A DNA stretch of 5,622 nt, from contig JAUXUZ010000413.1 of the NCBI GenBank assembly GCA_030680655.1, forward strand, positions 1-5,622, read 5' to 3'. The translations under genes and the position numbers were made by a program. The stretch comes from Phycisphaerales bacterium. Its GTDB lineage: Bacteria > Planctomycetota > Phycisphaerae > Phycisphaerales > UBA1924. Shown here one piece after another: positions 1-5,622 of this stretch. The notes under the pieces are model-generated. The model searched no databases and had not been told where the DNA came from. It was given only the letters and a program-made list of their open reading frames with translations. How positions within the stretch are numbered: the first letter of the stretch is position 1; each line of letters opens with the position of its first letter.

Positions 1-1
1 G

Positions 2-2716
2 GGGCTCTCTGCCGCCGAGGCTGCGCAGCGTCTGGCCCGTTTCGGCCCCAACATCATCACCGCCAAGAAGGGGCGCGGATGGTCGGTACGGCTGCTCCTG
101 CAGTTTCACGCGCCGCTGGTCTACATCCTTATCGTCGCTGGGGGCGTGACGCTCTGGCTGGGCGAGCACGTCGACAGCGGGGTGATCTTCGCCGTGGTGC
201 TCGCCAACGCGCTCATCGGATTCGTGCAGGAGCAGAGGGCCGTCAAGGCGATCGATGCGCTGGCCCGCTCCCTGCGCATCGAGGCGACCGTCAAGCGAGA
301 AGGGCAGCGGCGCCGGATCGATGCGGCGGGCCTGGTCGTCGGCGACATCGTGCTCATCGAGCCCGGCGACAAGGTCCCAGCCGACCTGCGCCTGCTCGAC
401 GCCGCCGCGGCCGGCGCGGGAGGGGCGCTCAAGGACCTGCGCGTGGACGAGTCCATGCTCACCGGCGAGAGCAAGACGATCGCCAAAGACGCCGCCACGT
501 TGAAGCCCAGCGCGGTGCTGGCCGACCGGGCCAACATGGCCTACGCCGGTTCGCTCATTACGCGCGGCACGGGCGAGGGAGTCGTCGTTGCGACAGGTGA
601 TGCGACCGAGGTCGGACGCATCAACGAGATGATCTCGTCCGCCGAGACGATCGCCACGCCGCTGACGAAGAAGATCGCATCGTTCAGCCACCTGATGCTG
701 TGGCTCATCCTCGCGGTCGCGGCGATCGCGTTCGGCGTCGGCATCGCGCGTGGCAACCCCGCCAGCGAGATGTTCACCGCCGCCGTAGCGCTCGCCGTCG
801 GCGCGATCCCCGAGGGGCTGCCTGCGGCCGTCACCATCATGCTCGCGGTGGGCGTGGCGCGGATGGCCAGGAAGAAGGCGATCATCCGCAAGCTCCCCGC
901 CGTTGAGGCCCTGGGCAGCACAACCGTGATCTGCTCGGACAAGACGGGCACGCTGACGCAGAACCAGATGACGGTGCGGGCGGCATGGAGCGGGGGGCGC
1001 GAGTACGAGTTCACCGGCTCGGGGTACGACCCGACCGGCGAAGCGCGCGTCGCCGGGGTCGAGTCTGCGGCACTGGCGGAAGAGCACCCCGCGCTGCTGG
1101 AACTGCTCGCGTGCGGCGATTTGTGCAACGATGCCGCGCTGGTCGCCCGCGATGGACGATGGGAGATTCACGGCGACCCGACCGAGGCGGCCTTGGTCGT
1201 CGCGGCGAGGAAAATCCCGGGCGCCCATCTCACTCGCGATGCCCGCGCCGAGCGGCTGCCGCGCGTGGATGCGATCCCCTTTGAATCTGACCGGCAGTAC
1301 ATGGCCACGCTGCACGGCTCGCAGAGCCCTGCCACCCAAGGGCACGTGATCTACCTCAAGGGCTCGGTCGAGCGCGTGCTGGAGATGTGCGACTCGGCGA
1401 TCAACCAGCGTGGCGGCGTCGATTCGCTCAGCAAGGATGCCGTGAACGCGGCCGTCGCTGCGCTGGCGCAGCGTGGGTTGCGCGTGCTGGCCTTCGCCCG
1501 CGGCACAGCTCCGCCGGGAGCAAGCGGCCTGTCGCACCCGATGGTTGAGAAGGGCCTGACGTTCCTGGGTGTGCAGGGGATGCTCGACCCGCCGCGCCCC
1601 GAAGCGATCGAGGCCGTCGCCGCGTGCCAGCGGGCGGGCGTGCGTGTGAAGATGATCACCGGCGACCACGCGATCACGGCCGTGACCATTGCGGACATCA
1701 TGGGAATCAACGGGTCCTCGCCGCCCGCGGACTCGCGCGGGCCCGGTTCGCCTCGCGTCGTCACAGGGGCGGAGATGGCCGCGATCGCCGATGAGGACCT
1801 GCCCGATCGTGCCGAGGCGACCGCCGTCTTCGCCCGCATGACGCCCGAGCAGAAACTCCGCCTGGTCAAGGCGTTGCAGTCGCGCGGGCACGTTGTTGCC
1901 ATGACCGGTGACGGCGTCAACGACGCCCCCGCGCTGCGCCAGGCCGACATCGGCGTCGCCATGGGCATCGCCGGCACCGAGGTGGCCAAGGACGCGGCGG
2001 ACATGGTCCTTGCCGACGACAACTTCGCCACGATCGAGGCGGCCGTCGAAGAGGGGCGCAACGTCTTCAGCAACCTCACCAAGTTCATCGTCTGGACTCT
2101 GCCCACCAACGGCGGCGAGGCGTTCATCATCCTCGCGGCCATCATGCTCGGCTGGCCGCTGCCGATCCTGCCCGTGCACGCGCTCTACATCAACATGGTC
2201 ACGGCGATCCTGCTGGGCATGCCGCTGATCTTCGAGGCGAAGGAGCCGGGCGTGATGGTCCGCCCGCCGCGCGACCCCAAGCGCCCGATCCTGACCTACG
2301 AGCTCTTCATGCGCACCGGGCTGGTGTCGCTGCTTCTGTGCATCGGCTCGATGGGGCTGTTCCACTGGGAACTGGCACGCGGGATGAGCGAGGCGACGGC
2401 CCGCACCGCCGCGGTCTCGGTGATCGTTGTGGGCGAGATCTTCTACCTCTTCTCGAGCCGGGCGCTGCTGCGCCCGGCGTGGGCGGTGCCGCTCTTCTCG
2501 AACATGTGGCTGTGGGCCGGCATCGCGGCGATGCTGGTCGTGCAGTTCGGTTTCGCGCACCTGCCGCTGGTCAACCGCCTGTTCCACTCGGCCCCGCTCG
2601 ATGCCGCCGCCTGGGGCAGGGTGCTGGTTGCCGGCGCGGGGGTGCTTGTTGTGGTGGAGACCGAGAAGGGCATCCGGCGGGCGCTCGGCAAGGCGCGCGA
2701 TGCGGACTCAGCGTGA
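2..2716 (+). CDS. P-type cation-transporting ATPase (P2/HAD-IC type), 5' end outside window
   Basis: This inner-membrane pump couples ATP hydrolysis, through a phospho-aspartate intermediate, to cation transport. The frame is open from base 2, giving 904 visible residues; probably only a short N-terminal piece is missing, since relatives run to about 880-920. In order (visible numbering): cation-ATPase N-terminal segment with FGPN; TM1 about 37-54 and TM2 about 59-78; actuator loop with TGES at 154-157; TM3 and TM4 with PEGLP at 270-274; phosphorylation motif DKTGT with Asp313; nucleotide-binding domain with GDPTEAAL at 391 and KGS at Lys453; hinge and P-domain motifs TGD at 553 and GDGVND ending at Asp641; then TM5-TM10. 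Ion-site Asn703 and Glu706 of TM5 are kept, but TM6 reads NMVTA, with Ala735 where Ca2+ pumps have Asp. A Pro/Ser/Gly-rich insert follows the TGD helix near 571-586. All catalytic motifs are intact, so the protein should be active. The transported ion (Ca2+, Na+, K+ or other) cannot be told. An in-frame GTG at 146 is internal: starting there would delete TM1. Confidence 0.95.
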   Translation, partial: GLSAAEAAQRLARFGPNIITAKKGRGWSVRLLLQFHAPLVYILIVAGGVTLWLGEHVDSGVIFAVVLANALIGFVQEQRAVKAIDALARSLRIEATVKREGQRRRIDAAGLVVGDIVLIEPGDKVPADLRLLDAAAAGAGGALKDLRVDESMLTGESKTIAKDAATLKPSAVLADRANMAYAGSLITRGTGEGVVVATGDATEVGRINEMISSAETIATPLTKKIASFSHLMLWLILAVAAIAFGVGIARGNPASEMFTAAVALAVGAIPEGLPAAVTIMLAVGVARMARKKAIIRKLPAVEALGSTTVICSDKTGTLTQNQMTVRAAWSGGREYEFTGSGYDPTGEARVAGVESAALAEEHPALLELLACGDLCNDAALVARDGRWEIHGDPTEAALVVAARKIPGAHLTRDARAERLPRVDAIPFESDRQYMATLHGSQSPATQGHVIYLKGSVERVLEMCDSAINQRGGVDSLSKDAVNAAVAALAQRGLRVLAFARGTAPPGASGLSHPMVEKGLTFLGVQGMLDPPRPEAIEAVAACQRAGVRVKMITGDHAITAVTIADIMGINGSSPPADSRGPGSPRVVTGAEMAAIADEDLPDRAEATAVFARMTPEQKLRLVKALQSRGHVVAMTGDGVNDAPALRQADIGVAMGIAGTEVAKDAADMVLADDNFATIEAAVEEGRNVFSNLTKFIVWTLPTNGGEAFIILAAIMLGWPLPILPVHALYINMVTAILLGMPLIFEAKEPGVMVRPPRDPKRPILTYELFMRTGLVSLLLCIGSMGLFHWELARGMSEATARTAAVSVIVVGEIFYLFSSRALLRPAWAVPLFSNMWLWAGIAAMLVVQFGFAHLPLVNRLFHSAPLDAAAWGRVLVAGAGVLVVVETEKGIRRALGKARDADSA

Positions 2717-2758
2717 AGGTTGGCCGCGCGGCAAGAGTGGACCTTGACCATGGCCAGG

Positions 2759-2781
2759 CGGGCATGAACTGAGCATGCCCG
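2759..2781 (+). terminator. Candidate stem-loop terminator after the ATPase gene
   Basis: A perfect 8-bp inverted repeat, CGGGCATG (2759-2766) and CATGCCCG (2774-2781), encloses a 7-base loop and begins 43 bases after the ATPase stop. One further G-T wobble (2758/2782) can extend it. No T-run follows, so it is not a classical intrinsic terminator. High-GC bacteria often have such U-less hairpins at gene ends, where they may end transcription or protect a processed 3' end. It could instead be a dyad operator. Confidence 0.45.
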
Positions 2782-2845
2782 TGTCGCCCACCGCGCGTTC
2801 GGGTTGGCGTGAGGGAACGAAGAACCTCGTGCGTGGTCTTGCAAA

Positions 2846-2876
2846 CGCGGAGTAGGCTCGTCGTCGAACCTCCGCG
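2846..2876. repeat. Inverted repeat in the ldhA upstream region
   Basis: CGCGGAG (2846-2852) and CTCCGCG (2870-2876) are perfect 7-bp complements separated by 17 bases. In RNA this would be a stem with a wide loop; in DNA it could be a dyad of about three helical turns. It lies about 120-150 bases before the ldhA start. The stem is very GC-rich, so a chance origin is possible. Confidence 0.35.
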
Positions 2877-2894
2877 ATACCCTTTGGCGCAGCA

Positions 2895-2924
2895 CCGCCA
2901 GTTCCAGGCGGCTCGAACCCGAGC
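2895..2924. repeat. Two adjoining small inverted repeats upstream of ldhA
   Basis: CCGCC (2895-2899) pairs with GGCGG (2907-2911) across 7 bases. GCTCG (2911-2915) pairs with CGAGC (2920-2924) across 4 bases. The two share base 2911, so both hairpins could nearly stack or would compete for that base. The second superficially resembles a tRNA T-arm, but no other tRNA arm can be drawn around it. The repeats are short and the sequence GC-rich, so significance is modest. Confidence 0.25.
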
Positions 2925-2927
2925 GTG

Positions 2928-2956
2928 CGGACTGTCCGGCAGAGCTGAAGGACTGT
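2928..2956. promoter_or_regulatory. Possible operator: dyad plus direct repeat GGACTGT upstream of ldhA
   Basis: CGGAC-T-GTCCG (2928-2938) is a perfect 11-base dyad. Its core GGACTGT (2929-2935) recurs at 2950-2956, exactly 21 bases downstream, which places the two copies on the same helix face. Both sit 40-70 bases before the ldhA start, a usual position for a repressor or activator site. The second copy lacks the mirrored half. No regulator gene is present in the window to link to it, so assignment as an operator is inference from spacing and symmetry only. Confidence 0.25.
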
Positions 2957-2985
2957 GCTGCTCCAGCCACGACATCGTCTGATCG

Positions 2986-2999
2986 ATCGGAGCCCCGAT
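2986..2999 (+). promoter_or_regulatory. ldhA ribosome binding site within a possible start-masking hairpin
   Basis: A Shine-Dalgarno core GGAG (2989-2992) lies five bases before the ATG at 2998 and supports that start. The same segment can fold as ATCGG (2986-2990), loop AGCC, CCGAT (2995-2999). The two G residues of the Shine-Dalgarno core and the A and T of the start codon would then be paired. The stem is only 5 bp. Whether it affects translation is inference. Confidence 0.5.
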
Positions 3000-4038
3000 G
3001 AAGATCGCCGTGTACTCCATCAAGCCTTACGAGAAGCCCCTCCTGGACGCCGCCAACGTTGAGGCCAAACACGAACTGCTCTTCCTCGCCGCTCAGCTCT
3101 CCGCGGCCACCGTGGACCTGGCGCTCAAGTGTCCCGCCGTATCGATCTTCGTCGGCGACGATGCCTCCGCGCCCGTGTTGCGGTGCCTTCACGCAGGCGG
3201 CACGCGGCTGATTGCCCTGCGCTCGGCGGGGTTTAACCACGTTGACGTCGAAGAGGCGGCCCGGCTTGGGATAACGGTGCTGCGTGTGCCGGCCTACTCG
3301 CCCCACGCCGTGGCCGAGCACGCCGTGGGCCTCATGCTCACGCTCAACCGCAAGTTCCACCGCGCCTTCAACCGTGTTCGCGAGCAGAACTTCGCCCTGG
3401 ACGGGTTGATGGGCTTTGACTTCAACGGCAAGGCCGCGGGCGTGATCGGCACAGGCAAGATCGGCGAGGTCGTCTGCCGGATCCTCACCGGCTTCGGCTG
3501 CCGCGTGCTGGCGTTTGACCCCGTGCAGAGCCCCGAGTGCACGGCGATGGGCGTTGAGTACGTAGAACTGGCCGATCTCTACTCCCGCAGCGACGTCATC
3601 TCGCTGCATTGCCCGCTCACACCCGCGACCAGGCACCTGGTGAGTGCCGGCGCGATCTCAGCCATGAAACCTGGCGTGATGCTCATCAACACCAGCCGCG
3701 GGGCGGTGATCGATACGCGGGCGCTGATCGCGGCGTTGAAGAAGGGGCACATCGGTTCGGTGGGCCTGGATGTGTACGAGGAGGAGGGGGACCTGTTCTT
3801 CAAGGACCTCTCCGCAGAGGTAATCCAGGACGATGTGTTTGCGCGGCTGATGACGTTCCCCAACGTACTCATCACGGCCCATCAGGGGTTTTTCACGCGC
3901 GAGGCCTGCACCGCCATCGCCACGACGACCATCAGCAACGCGACGGACTTCGAGCGGGGCACGGTGAACGACGCCAACCGTGTTGGGGCAAGGCTCATCG
4001 CTCCCGCGGCTGCCGGGCCTTCGGACCGAGCGAGGTAG
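2998..4038 (+). CDS. ldhA: D-lactate dehydrogenase (NAD-dependent, LdhA type)
   Basis: This cytoplasmic enzyme of the D-isomer-specific 2-hydroxyacid dehydrogenase family should reduce pyruvate to D-lactate with NADH, regenerating NAD+ during fermentation. The 346-residue product matches E. coli LdhA, as I remember it, almost end to end, from MKIAVYS through IFVGDD, RVPAYSP and VAEHAVG to VIQDDVF. The nucleotide-binding motif GTGKIG is at 151-156, with Asp174 ending the second strand as in NAD-preferring enzymes. The catalytic triad is complete: Arg234 in NTSRGA, Glu261 in DVYE and His295 in AHQGF. E. coli LdhA is 329 residues; here about 17 extra residues (330-346), rich in Ala, Pro and Arg, follow the aligned end. 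The ATG is chosen because the family N-terminus begins exactly there and GGAG lies five bases upstream. The gene stands 281 bases after the ATPase and converges on the Na/Pi gene, so it is probably transcribed alone. A close 2-hydroxyacid reductase with another substrate remains possible but less likely. Confidence 0.94.
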   Translation: MKIAVYSIKPYEKPLLDAANVEAKHELLFLAAQLSAATVDLALKCPAVSIFVGDDASAPVLRCLHAGGTRLIALRSAGFNHVDVEEAARLGITVLRVPAYSPHAVAEHAVGLMLTLNRKFHRAFNRVREQNFALDGLMGFDFNGKAAGVIGTGKIGEVVCRILTGFGCRVLAFDPVQSPECTAMGVEYVELADLYSRSDVISLHCPLTPATRHLVSAGAISAMKPGVMLINTSRGAVIDTRALIAALKKGHIGSVGLDVYEEEGDLFFKDLSAEVIQDDVFARLMTFPNVLITAHQGFFTREACTAIATTTISNATDFERGTVNDANRVGARLIAPAAAGPSDRAR

Positions 4039-4044
4039 ACGCGA

Positions 4045-4060
4045 CGGCGCGCGAGCGCCG
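4045..4060 (+). terminator. Candidate 3'-end hairpin with GCGA tetraloop after ldhA
   Basis: CGGCGC (4045-4050) and GCGCCG (4055-4060) form a perfect 6-bp all-G/C stem closed by GCGA, a GNRA tetraloop. It starts six bases after the ldhA stop. GNRA-capped GC stems are very stable, which suits a 3'-end element. No U-tract follows, so action as a simple intrinsic terminator is uncertain. Confidence 0.4.
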
Positions 4061-4065
4061 CGGTG

Positions 4066-4103
4066 CTTGGAGCGCGATAGTCCGTTGTCCGGCCCATTCC
4101 AAG
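4066..4103. repeat. Inverted repeat CTTGGA/TCCAAG between convergent genes
   Basis: CTTGGA (4066-4071) and TCCAAG (4098-4103) are perfect 6-bp complements around a 26-base loop. The repeat sits between the two other stem-loops of this gap. Alone it is weak; its value is that it completes a tandem set. Confidence 0.25.
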
Positions 4104-4104
4104 A

Positions 4105-4132
4105 GTGGGCGTTCGTGGATGCGTTTGCCCAC
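4105..4132. terminator. Candidate bidirectional stem-loop between convergent genes
   Basis: GTGGGC (4105-4110) pairs with GCCCAC (4127-4132) across 16 bases. On the - strand it begins 23 bases past the Na/Pi gene stop, a suitable place for that gene's transcript end. A second GCCCAC at 4146-4151 could compete for the same GTGGGC. There is no T-run on either side. Confidence 0.3.
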
Positions 4133-4154
4133 CCTGGCGAGAGATGCCCACGGC

Positions 4155-5622
4155 TCACGCCCGCGCTGCGTCACCCGTCGGCGCTCGCTCGCCGCCGAGA
4201 TGGGCAGCGGCCCGCCACGCGTGGTAGACGAGGCGGTCCAGACGGCGCACCGCGTCGACTCGGACGATGGCCCGGTCGGCCGCAACAAGGCCGCCGCCCG
4301 CGGTCGCGGCGTTGCTCAGGGTTGCGCGGCGGTGGTCGCGTCGCAGGTCGGCCAGTTCAGCCGAACGGCGAGCCAGATCGGTTACGGCGTCTGGCGTGGC
4401 TGGAACTGGCGAGGTGGTGGGGTGCTCGGTCTCGACTCTGGTAAGCGCCGCCGCCAGGCGGAGGGCATCAACGCACAGCCCCGCGGCACGAAGTCCCTCA
4501 GGGTCGCCGCTGGCCACCTCGCGGAGATCTCCAAGGGCTACCGCGGTTTCTGCGAAGCGGGCGGCATGGTCCAAGGCGTGCAGCGCGCTGGCGAGTCGCG
4601 CTCGATCGGCCTCCAAAGTCGGGAACTCCGTCAACCCGGCAAGGAACATCTTCGACTGACCGAGCGCCTCGGTGGCCTCACTCAAGACCCTCTGGTCAAG
4701 ACCGCCAGCGCCGCTTGCGCCTGCTCCCGCCGTTCTCGTGGAACGCTCGATGCCGTTTGCGACCTCGTCGCACAGCGTTGCGAGCGTGAACGCCAGCGTC
4801 CTTCGCGCTGCCTCAACCGCCACCGCGGGAACCGCCAGCACCGAGCGGTCAAGGAACCGTGTGAACACCGGACCTCGCTGCGGCACCAATCGCTCGACGA
4901 GCCGCGAGAACGGACCGACAAGCGGCAGGAGCACCAGCACCCCGATCACGTTGTAGAGCGTGTGGAAGCCAGCGACGAGGATCGTTGCGTCCATGCTGGC
5001 GGTGGCCTTGAGGATCAGCGGGGCATAGAGCGGGAACGCCGCGAGCGCGATTGCCGCCGTCACGATGTTGAACAGCACGTGGGCCATCGCCGTGCGTTTG
5101 GCGGGTGTCGTAGCGCCAATCGCGGCGATCGCCGAGCTCGCGGCGGAACCGATGTTCTGGCCGATGATCAAGGCCGCGGCTTGGGTCGGCCCGATCGCTC
5201 CAGCGTGAAGGGCCGAGAGCGTCGCGGCCACCGCGGCGCTGGAGGACTGCATGACGGTGGTCATGAGGACTCCAACCAGCACCAGCAGCAGCACTCCCAG
5301 CGCTTGAGCCGGGCCGCCGCTCCCCGCTGCGCTCGCGACCGCGGGCAGATCGGCGGGGTTGATGCGTGTCGCCAGGCCTGCCATGCCCTCCTGCAGCACG
5401 GTCAGGCCGAACAGCAGCAGGCCGAAGCCCGCGACGGTGCTCCCTGCGCTCGTCCATCGCCCCCGGCCGAGCACCTTGAAGAGCACGCCCACGAAGATCA
5501 TCGGCATCCCCGCGGCCGACAGCGAGACCTTCACTCCAAGCAGCGCGACGAGCCATCCTGTGCCCGTGGTGCCCAGATTGGCACCGAAGACCACGCCAAG
5601 GGCCTGAGGGAAGGTGAGCAGG
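4155..5622 (-). CDS. Na+/phosphate cotransporter-family protein with PhoU-like C-terminal domain, 5' end outside window
   Basis: This membrane carrier belongs to the Na/Pi-cotransporter (PNaS, NptA-like) family, which moves inorganic phosphate with sodium. The frame is open to the right edge, with 488 visible residues. The GTG at 5592-5594 is internal, because family sequence (LTFPQALG) continues upstream of it. Missing are the start and the first QSSS motif, perhaps 60-90 residues. Visible parts, from the edge: the first-repeat GANLGTTGT motif; hydrophobic helices; the second-repeat QSSSA (complement of 5235-5249) followed by GQNIG; more helices including AHVLFNIVT; then, after about residue 260, a soluble helical region of some 220 residues resembling the PhoU-like domain of these fusions, with LDRLVYHAW near its end. 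PhoU-like domains are thought to tie such carriers to phosphate status. The second repeat reads GQNIGSAASS where relatives as I recall them have Thr residues, so transport may be altered. Substrate is inferred from family only. The gene converges on ldhA. Confidence 0.92.
   Translation of the reverse strand, partial: LLTFPQALGVVFGANLGTTGTGWLVALLGVKVSLSAAGMPMIFVGVLFKVLGRGRWTSAGSTVAGFGLLLFGLTVLQEGMAGLATRINPADLPAVASAAGSGGPAQALGVLLLVLVGVLMTTVMQSSSAAVAATLSALHAGAIGPTQAAALIIGQNIGSAASSAIAAIGATTPAKRTAMAHVLFNIVTAAIALAAFPLYAPLILKATASMDATILVAGFHTLYNVIGVLVLLPLVGPFSRLVERLVPQRGPVFTRFLDRSVLAVPAVAVEAARRTLAFTLATLCDEVANGIERSTRTAGAGASGAGGLDQRVLSEATEALGQSKMFLAGLTEFPTLEADRARLASALHALDHAARFAETAVALGDLREVASGDPEGLRAAGLCVDALRLAAALTRVETEHPTTSPVPATPDAVTDLARRSAELADLRRDHRRATLSNAATAGGGLVAADRAIVRVDAVRRLDRLVYHAWRAAAHLGGERAPTGDAARA

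Larger units (their letters stand above)
2717..2997. other. Intergenic region between ATPase and ldhA
   Basis: These 281 bases hold no credible gene. The longest same-strand reading frames are a 15-codon frame overlapping the ATPase end (from 2700) and a five-codon one at 2750. The left part carries a perfect stem-loop (2759-2781). The right half carries several inverted repeats and a short direct repeat, described separately. I found no convincing -35/-10 pair: TTGACC at 2744 resembles a -35 box but has no -10-like hexamer 16-18 bases downstream. Either promoter recognition here does not follow the E. coli consensus or the promoter is too weak to see by eye. Confidence 0.7.
4039..4154. other. 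Short region between convergent ldhA and Na/Pi genes
   Basis: These 116 bases separate two stop codons and hold no gene. They contain three successive stem-loop possibilities: 4045-4060, 4066-4103 and 4105-4132. They also contain a direct repeat TGCCCAC at 4126-4132 and 4145-4151. No T-run follows any stem on either strand. The likely role is termination or 3'-end protection of both transcripts. Confidence 0.6.

Noticed and set aside
1351..2145. 264-codon open frame on the - strand inside the ATPase
   Set aside because: It is a shadow of the ATPase P-domain and NTP-binding region; its low-complexity Ser/Ala/Arg composition is typical of antisense reading in GC-rich genes.
146..2716. GTG at 146 as the start of the ATPase gene
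   Set aside because: The same frame is open to base 2 and encodes the family's N-terminal segment and most of TM1 upstream of this codon, so it is an internal Val.
2744..2772. TTGACC as a -35 promoter box
   Set aside because: No -10-like hexamer occurs 16-18 bases downstream; the position is instead filled by the stem-loop at 2759-2781.
2841..2855. GCA AAC GCG GAG TAG, reminiscent of a tmRNA tag start
   Set aside because: Only a few codons resemble a tag, and no tRNA-like ends or pseudoknots of a tmRNA are visible around it.
2895..2930. T-arm-like CTCGAACCC resembling a tRNA 3' end
   Set aside because: No acceptor stem, anticodon arm or D-arm can be drawn, and the stem needed for a 7-base T-loop does not pair.
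2443..3636. 397-codon open frame on the - strand across the ATPase end, the gap and ldhA
   Set aside because: It lies antisense to two genes with full family motifs, shows no recognisable domain, and long open frames on the opposite strand are expected in sequence this rich in G+C.
4849..5556. 235-codon open frame on the - strand in another frame of the Na/Pi gene
   Set aside because: Its Arg/Gly-rich composition and full overlap with the carrier's membrane helices mark it as a frame-shifted shadow.
4155..5594. GTG at 5592-5594 (- strand) as the start of the Na/Pi gene
   Set aside because: Nine further in-frame codons up to the window edge encode family sequence (LTFPQALG), and the first QSSS motif is still missing, so the gene continues outside.

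Overview
The window is a 5.6 kb piece of GC-rich bacterial chromosome (about two thirds G+C by eye) with three genes. All belong to well-known families and two are cut by the window edges. Reading left to right: (1) a P-type cation-transporting ATPase on the + strand, open from the left edge and stopping at 2716; (2) a 281-base intergenic stretch; (3) a complete D-lactate dehydrogenase gene of the LdhA type, 2998-4038 on the + strand; (4) a 116-base stretch between convergent genes; (5) a sodium/phosphate cotransporter-family gene with a C-terminal PhoU-like helical domain on the - strand, stop codon at 4155-4157, open through the right edge.

The organism cannot be fixed from these genes. The high G+C, the P2-type ATPase with an Ala in TM6 and the PhoU-fused Na/Pi carrier suit an environmental bacterium such as a planctomycete/Phycisphaerae or a comparable high-GC phylum. 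That is a weak inference. No rRNA, tRNA, mobile element, CRISPR array or phage gene is visible.

The genes do not form an obvious pathway. The ATPase pumps cations at the expense of ATP, LdhA reoxidises NADH by reducing pyruvate to D-lactate, and the carrier imports phosphate or acts as its regulated relative. The ATPase and ldhA point the same way, but the long gap and a perfect stem-loop just after the ATPase stop suggest separate transcription units. The Na/Pi gene converges on ldhA.

I found no undescribed multi-gene system. What merits a second look is small: stem-loops without U-tracts at the gene ends, a structured and repeat-bearing ldhA leader including a hairpin that could mask its ribosome binding site and start codon, an altered ion-site residue and a loop insertion in the ATPase, and a diverged second-repeat motif in the Na/Pi carrier.
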